Shown: positions 60,672-64,000 of the stretch, piece by piece
How positions within the stretch are numbered: the first letter of the stretch is position 1
Layout: each line of letters begins with the position of its first letter
Source of the DNA: Streptomyces sp. NBC_00691
Lineage (GTDB): Bacteria; Actinomycetota; Actinomycetes; Streptomycetales; Streptomycetaceae
DNA: 64,000 bases
Reading direction: 5' to 3'
NCBI RefSeq assembly: GCF_036226665.1
Contig: NZ_CP109007.1
Location: 6,076,001 to 6,140,000, forward strand
The notes under the pieces: generated by a model
The model's input: the letters and a program-made list of their open reading frames with translations, nothing else
What the model was told of the DNA's origin: nothing
Databases searched by the model: none
Translations under genes and position numbers: made by a program

Positions 60672-63600
60672 ATGGCGTTCATGAGTAGGAACAACTCTCG
60701 CCCTGAGGACCGGCCGCTTCTGCGGGAGCTGATCGACATCCCGGAGTCGGTGTCCACCTCCGACTTCGTGCTGAAGCTGAACGAGGCGGTCACCCCCGAG
60801 GGGGCTGAGGCGGCCCTGAAGGACTACGTCGTCACCGACCGGCTGCTGGGCAACTTCGACGAGGCCCTGGACCTGATCAAGTCGGCGCTCGACAGTCACT
60901 CGTCGAAGGCGGCATATCTGCACGGTTCGTTCGGTTCCGGTAAGTCGCACTTCATGGCGGTGCTTTACGCGCTGCTCTCGCGCAACCAGGCCGCTCGGAA
61001 CCGTAGCGAGCTCGATCAGGTTCGGGCCCGGCACTCCTGGCTGGACGCGGACGATCGCAAGTTCCTGCTGGTGCCGTACCACATGCTCGGCGCCAAGTCT
61101 TTGGAGCAGCGGGTGCTCGGCAAGTACGTGGAGCACGTACGCAAGCTGCACGAGGATTGCCCGCTGCCGCAGGTCTATCGGACCGACGGGATCTTCGAGG
61201 ACTTTGCCGAGCAGCGCCGCCGTAACGGCGACGACTGGGTGATCGCGCAGCTCGCCGATGCCGGTGGTCAGGAGGACGAATGGGGTGATTCTTTCTCCTG
61301 GGCCAGCAGCCTTCTCGACGAGGCCATGGACGCGGTGGAGGAGCACGAGAACACCAAGAGCCTCGATCTGGACAATCCCTCCACGCCGAGGGAACTGCGT
61401 GCCCGCCTCGTGCAGGACCTCACAAGAACGCTGTTCCCCGCCTTCGCGCGCAATGCTTCCGAGGACGTCAGCGGCTTCATCTCCCTCGACAGGGGGCTCA
61501 GCGTCATCGCGGCGCACGCCAAGGCGCTGGGCTACGACGGGCTCATCCTGTTCATGGACGAGCTGATCCTGTGGCTGGCTACTCTCATCCACGACCAGAA
61601 GGTGCTGGGCAGGGAATCCAGCAAGGTGACGAACTTCGTGGAGGGCGGTGACGAGCGGCGTGCCATTCCGGTGGTGTCGTTCATCGCCCGTCAGCGCGAT
61701 CTGCGTGAGCTCGTCGGTGAGGAAATGTCGGGTGCCGCCGAGGCGGCAGTGCAGGACACCCTGAAGCTCAACGGCGGGCGTTACGACGAGATTGTCTTGG
61801 AGGACCGCAACCTTCCTCAGATCGCGCAGGCTCGTCTGCTCAAGCCCGTGCCGGGTGCCGAGGCGAAGGTGGACGCGGCGTTCGCCGAGGCCAAGAAGCT
61901 CGGTCCGGACGTGTGGGACACCCTGCTGGGTCACGACAAGTCCACCACCGGCGCGGACGAGGACGCTTTTAGGCGGACCTACCCGTTCCCGCCGGCGTTC
62001 ATGGACACCCTGGTGCACATCTCTGCCGCGCTGCAGCGCTCCCGCACTGGCCTGAAGTTGATGAGCCAGCTGCTCGTCGACCATCGTGACGACTGGCGGC
62101 TCGGACAGCTCGTGCCGCTCGGCGATCTGTATCCGGCGATCGCGGGCGGCGGCGACAAGGCGTTCAGTGGGGAGACCAATGTCCACTTCGAGGCTGCCGA
62201 CAAGCTGTACCGGGACAAGCTGCGCCCGTACTTGCTGAAGACCAACCAGGTCACCGAGGACCAGGTCGAGGCGTACCGACGCTCTCCCGAGAGCTTGGGC
62301 GACCCGCAGCTCGCGGCCCGTTGCCGCGACTTCACCGGCGACAGCCGGCTCCTGCAGACCCTCTTGCTGTCGGCGCTCGCGCCCAGTGTGCCCGCGCTCG
62401 CCGACCTCACGTTGGCGCGGCTGCACGCTCTCAACCACGGTTCCATCACCACCCGCATCGCGGGAACGGAGGTTGGCCGGCTGGAGCAGAAGGTGAAGGA
62501 GTGGGCGGCGACCTTCCCTGAGATCAAGGTCGCCGGTACCGGGCCGGGGTCGGTGGTCCGTCTGGAGCTCACCGGCGTCGACTTGGACGCCGTCCTCGCC
62601 AACGCACAGGTTCACAACAACCTGGGCAACCGGCGTGCCAAGATGCGCAGCCTGCTCAAGGACGCGCTCGGGGTTGGTGACGGGCCCGGCGGCTTTGACG
62701 CATACGACGTGCTGGACCTTGTGTGGAAGGGCACGGAACGACAGATCGAGGTGGTCTTTGGCCACGTCGCCGACGTCGACTCGCTGTCAGAGGCGACTTT
62801 GCGGCCCAGCCAGGACGACGCTTGGCGGCTCGTCGTCGATTTCCCTTATGACGAGGGCGAGTTCGGTCCGATGGACGACCTGCAGCGGCTGCGTGCCCTG
62901 CGGGAGAAGCCGGGCGGCGACTCGCGCACCCTGGCCTGGCTGCCCACGCACCTGACCGACGCCTCCCGCAGCGACTTCGAGCGTCTCGTCGTCATCGACA
63001 AGGCCCTCGCCGACGAGGCACGATTCGACTCCGAATTCGCACGCAGCCTCAACGCTGACGACAAGGCGCGCGCCAAGAGCATGCTGCAGTCACAGCGCAA
63101 CATCCTCACCGAGCGCGTCACCCAGGCGCTGCGGCAGGCGTACGGGCTCGCACAAAAGCAGGAAGGGGTCGTCGACCTCGGCTTCGACACCCACTTGGTC
63201 GCCCAGCAGGATGTACCTGAGCTTCGACTTCCGCTCGGTGCAGCGCTGGACGCTGCTGCCCGCGACCTGGCTGGCAGGCTGCTTGCCCACCAGTACCCTG
63301 CCCACCCCGACCTGGACCCCGATGGGGCCGGCAAGTCTGTGAAGCCTGCCGAGATCAGGACCGTCTTCGAGTACGTGCGCAAGGCTGCCGAGGACCGCGA
63401 TGGACAGGTCGAGGTCGATGGCAAGGACCGCAAGATCATGGCGCGGATCGCAGGCGGCCTCGGGCTCGGCACCATGCGGGAGGCGTACTACCGGCAGTCC
63501 ACCACCTGGCCTGACCACTTCACCAGCCAGGCCCGCCGGGACGGTACGGCCGAGCCGACTCTGGTGAAGCTCTCCGACTGGAGCGACCTTCCCGAGCCGC

Positions 63601-64000
63601 GCGGACTGTCCGAGCCGCTTCGCCGGCTGCTCGCCGCCGCCTACGCGGAGACGACCGACCGGGTGTGGGTTCGCGGGGGTGTCCCCGTCGAACCGGCGCC
63701 CGCACCACATGAGTTGAAGCGGGACTACGCCCTGCGTGAGCAGGCTCTGCCCAGCGAGGAGGACTGGACCGAGGCGCGCAAGAGGTACGAGACCGTGCTC
63801 GGGGACCGGGCGCCGCAACTGCGTCGCGGGCGGATCGTCAACCAGTTCGCCGGACAGATCAAGCAGGCCGCCACCGCGCTTGCCCAGGACGCAGGACGGC
63901 TCGTCGGGGAGCTGGAGAAGCACCGTTCCTTCCTGCGCCTCGATGACGCCTCGCCTCGCCTCGTCCTCGCCCGGCGGGCGCAGGAGCTGGTGAAGTCGGT
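60672..64000 (+). CDS. pglY: PglY, BREX type 2 P-loop ATPase, 3' truncated by window
   Basis: At least 1109 residues are visible, with no stop before the window end. The start is PESVSTSDFVLKLNEAV, then Walker A HGSFGSGKSHFMA (Lys about 91) and Walker B LILFMDEL (Asp296, Glu297), the pattern of the large BrxC/PglY ATPases. A helical and beta-rich C-terminal region follows. PglY hydrolyses ATP in the defence complex. The ATG lies 23 bases after the pglX stop with GAGGAG upstream; an in-frame ATG three codons later is possible. In known clusters pglZ follows and should lie just outside the window. Confidence 0.92.
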   Translation, partial: MAFMSRNNSRPEDRPLLRELIDIPESVSTSDFVLKLNEAVTPEGAEAALKDYVVTDRLLGNFDEALDLIKSALDSHSSKAAYLHGSFGSGKSHFMAVLYALLSRNQAARNRSELDQVRARHSWLDADDRKFLLVPYHMLGAKSLEQRVLGKYVEHVRKLHEDCPLPQVYRTDGIFEDFAEQRRRNGDDWVIAQLADAGGQEDEWGDSFSWASSLLDEAMDAVEEHENTKSLDLDNPSTPRELRARLVQDLTRTLFPAFARNASEDVSGFISLDRGLSVIAAHAKALGYDGLILFMDELILWLATLIHDQKVLGRESSKVTNFVEGGDERRAIPVVSFIARQRDLRELVGEEMSGAAEAAVQDTLKLNGGRYDEIVLEDRNLPQIAQARLLKPVPGAEAKVDAAFAEAKKLGPDVWDTLLGHDKSTTGADEDAFRRTYPFPPAFMDTLVHISAALQRSRTGLKLMSQLLVDHRDDWRLGQLVPLGDLYPAIAGGGDKAFSGETNVHFEAADKLYRDKLRPYLLKTNQVTEDQVEAYRRSPESLGDPQLAARCRDFTGDSRLLQTLLLSALAPSVPALADLTLARLHALNHGSITTRIAGTEVGRLEQKVKEWAATFPEIKVAGTGPGSVVRLELTGVDLDAVLANAQVHNNLGNRRAKMRSLLKDALGVGDGPGGFDAYDVLDLVWKGTERQIEVVFGHVADVDSLSEATLRPSQDDAWRLVVDFPYDEGEFGPMDDLQRLRALREKPGGDSRTLAWLPTHLTDASRSDFERLVVIDKALADEARFDSEFARSLNADDKARAKSMLQSQRNILTERVTQALRQAYGLAQKQEGVVDLGFDTHLVAQQDVPELRLPLGAALDAAARDLAGRLLAHQYPAHPDLDPDGAGKSVKPAEIRTVFEYVRKAAEDRDGQVEVDGKDRKIMARIAGGLGLGTMREAYYRQSTTWPDHFTSQARRDGTAEPTLVKLSDWSDLPEPRGLSEPLRRLLAAAYAETTDRVWVRGGVPVEPAPAPHELKRDYALREQALPSEEDWTEARKRYETVLGDRAPQLRRGRIVNQFAGQIKQAATALAQDAGRLVGELEKHRSFLRLDDASPRLVLARRAQELVKS

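Overview
The window is chromosomal DNA of a Streptomyces-like actinomycete. GC is very high, with strong GC3 bias in the genes. GTG starts and ATGA/GTGA overlaps are common. Recognisable Streptomyces genes include sepH, a CutRS-type two-component pair, the DUF4193/DUF3710/dut block, kdpDE, paired TrkA proteins and the Pgl (BREX type 2) phage-defence genes. As far as I recall, the 19-45 kb gene order resembles the S. coelicolor region around sepH and cutRS. I saw no rRNA, tRNA or CRISPR array.

Region 1 (1-9.5 kb) is the end of a nonribosomal peptide cluster. It holds the C-terminal part of an NRPS (adenylation, carrier, thioesterase), then a tightly coupled operon: GHMP (threonine-type) kinase, PLP-dependent cysteine-synthase-like enzyme, ATP-grasp ligase, argininosuccinate-lyase-like enzyme, MFS exporter and Sfp-type phosphopantetheinyl transferase. 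The kinase, PLP enzyme, ATP-grasp and lyase set resembles genes proposed to make 2,3-diaminobutyrate from threonine. A strong hairpin after the transferase probably marks the cluster edge.

Region 2 (9.5-45 kb) is mostly conserved core. It starts with a small secreted protein plus a Cys-rich protein, and a TetR / metallo-beta-lactamase lipoprotein / isochorismatase-family unit. A YfhO-like membrane protein and two glycan genes (GT2 and a polysialyltransferase-like protein) follow, then a VOC protein, a sulfurtransferase, sepH, an FAD sugar-lactone oxidase, an MFS transporter, hemH, an inositol monophosphatase and cutRS. The rest is a run of actinobacterial conserved hypotheticals with dut, an orphan ABC ATPase, kdpDE, an OB-fold protein, a DUF3159 protein, two TrkA proteins, an APC permease and a TRAM-domain RNA methyltransferase.

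Region 3 (45-64 kb) is accessory. The 3' end of the RNA methyltransferase gene, with downstream iteron-like sequence, is duplicated as 155-bp direct repeats (44993-45147 and 50163-50317, 11 mismatches). These look like attachment sites. The 5.2 kb between them holds a winged-helix protein, a GHKL-ATPase/PD-(D/E)XK nuclease fusion and a frameshifted histidine-kinase remnant, but no integrase. Just outside the second repeat are a NucS/DUF5655-like nuclease and then pglW-pglX-pglY, with pglY cut by the window end. This looks like a defence hotspot built by successive insertions at the 3' end of one RNA-methyltransferase gene. The GHKL-nuclease mini-island and the nuclease next to pglW are the best candidates here for something undescribed.
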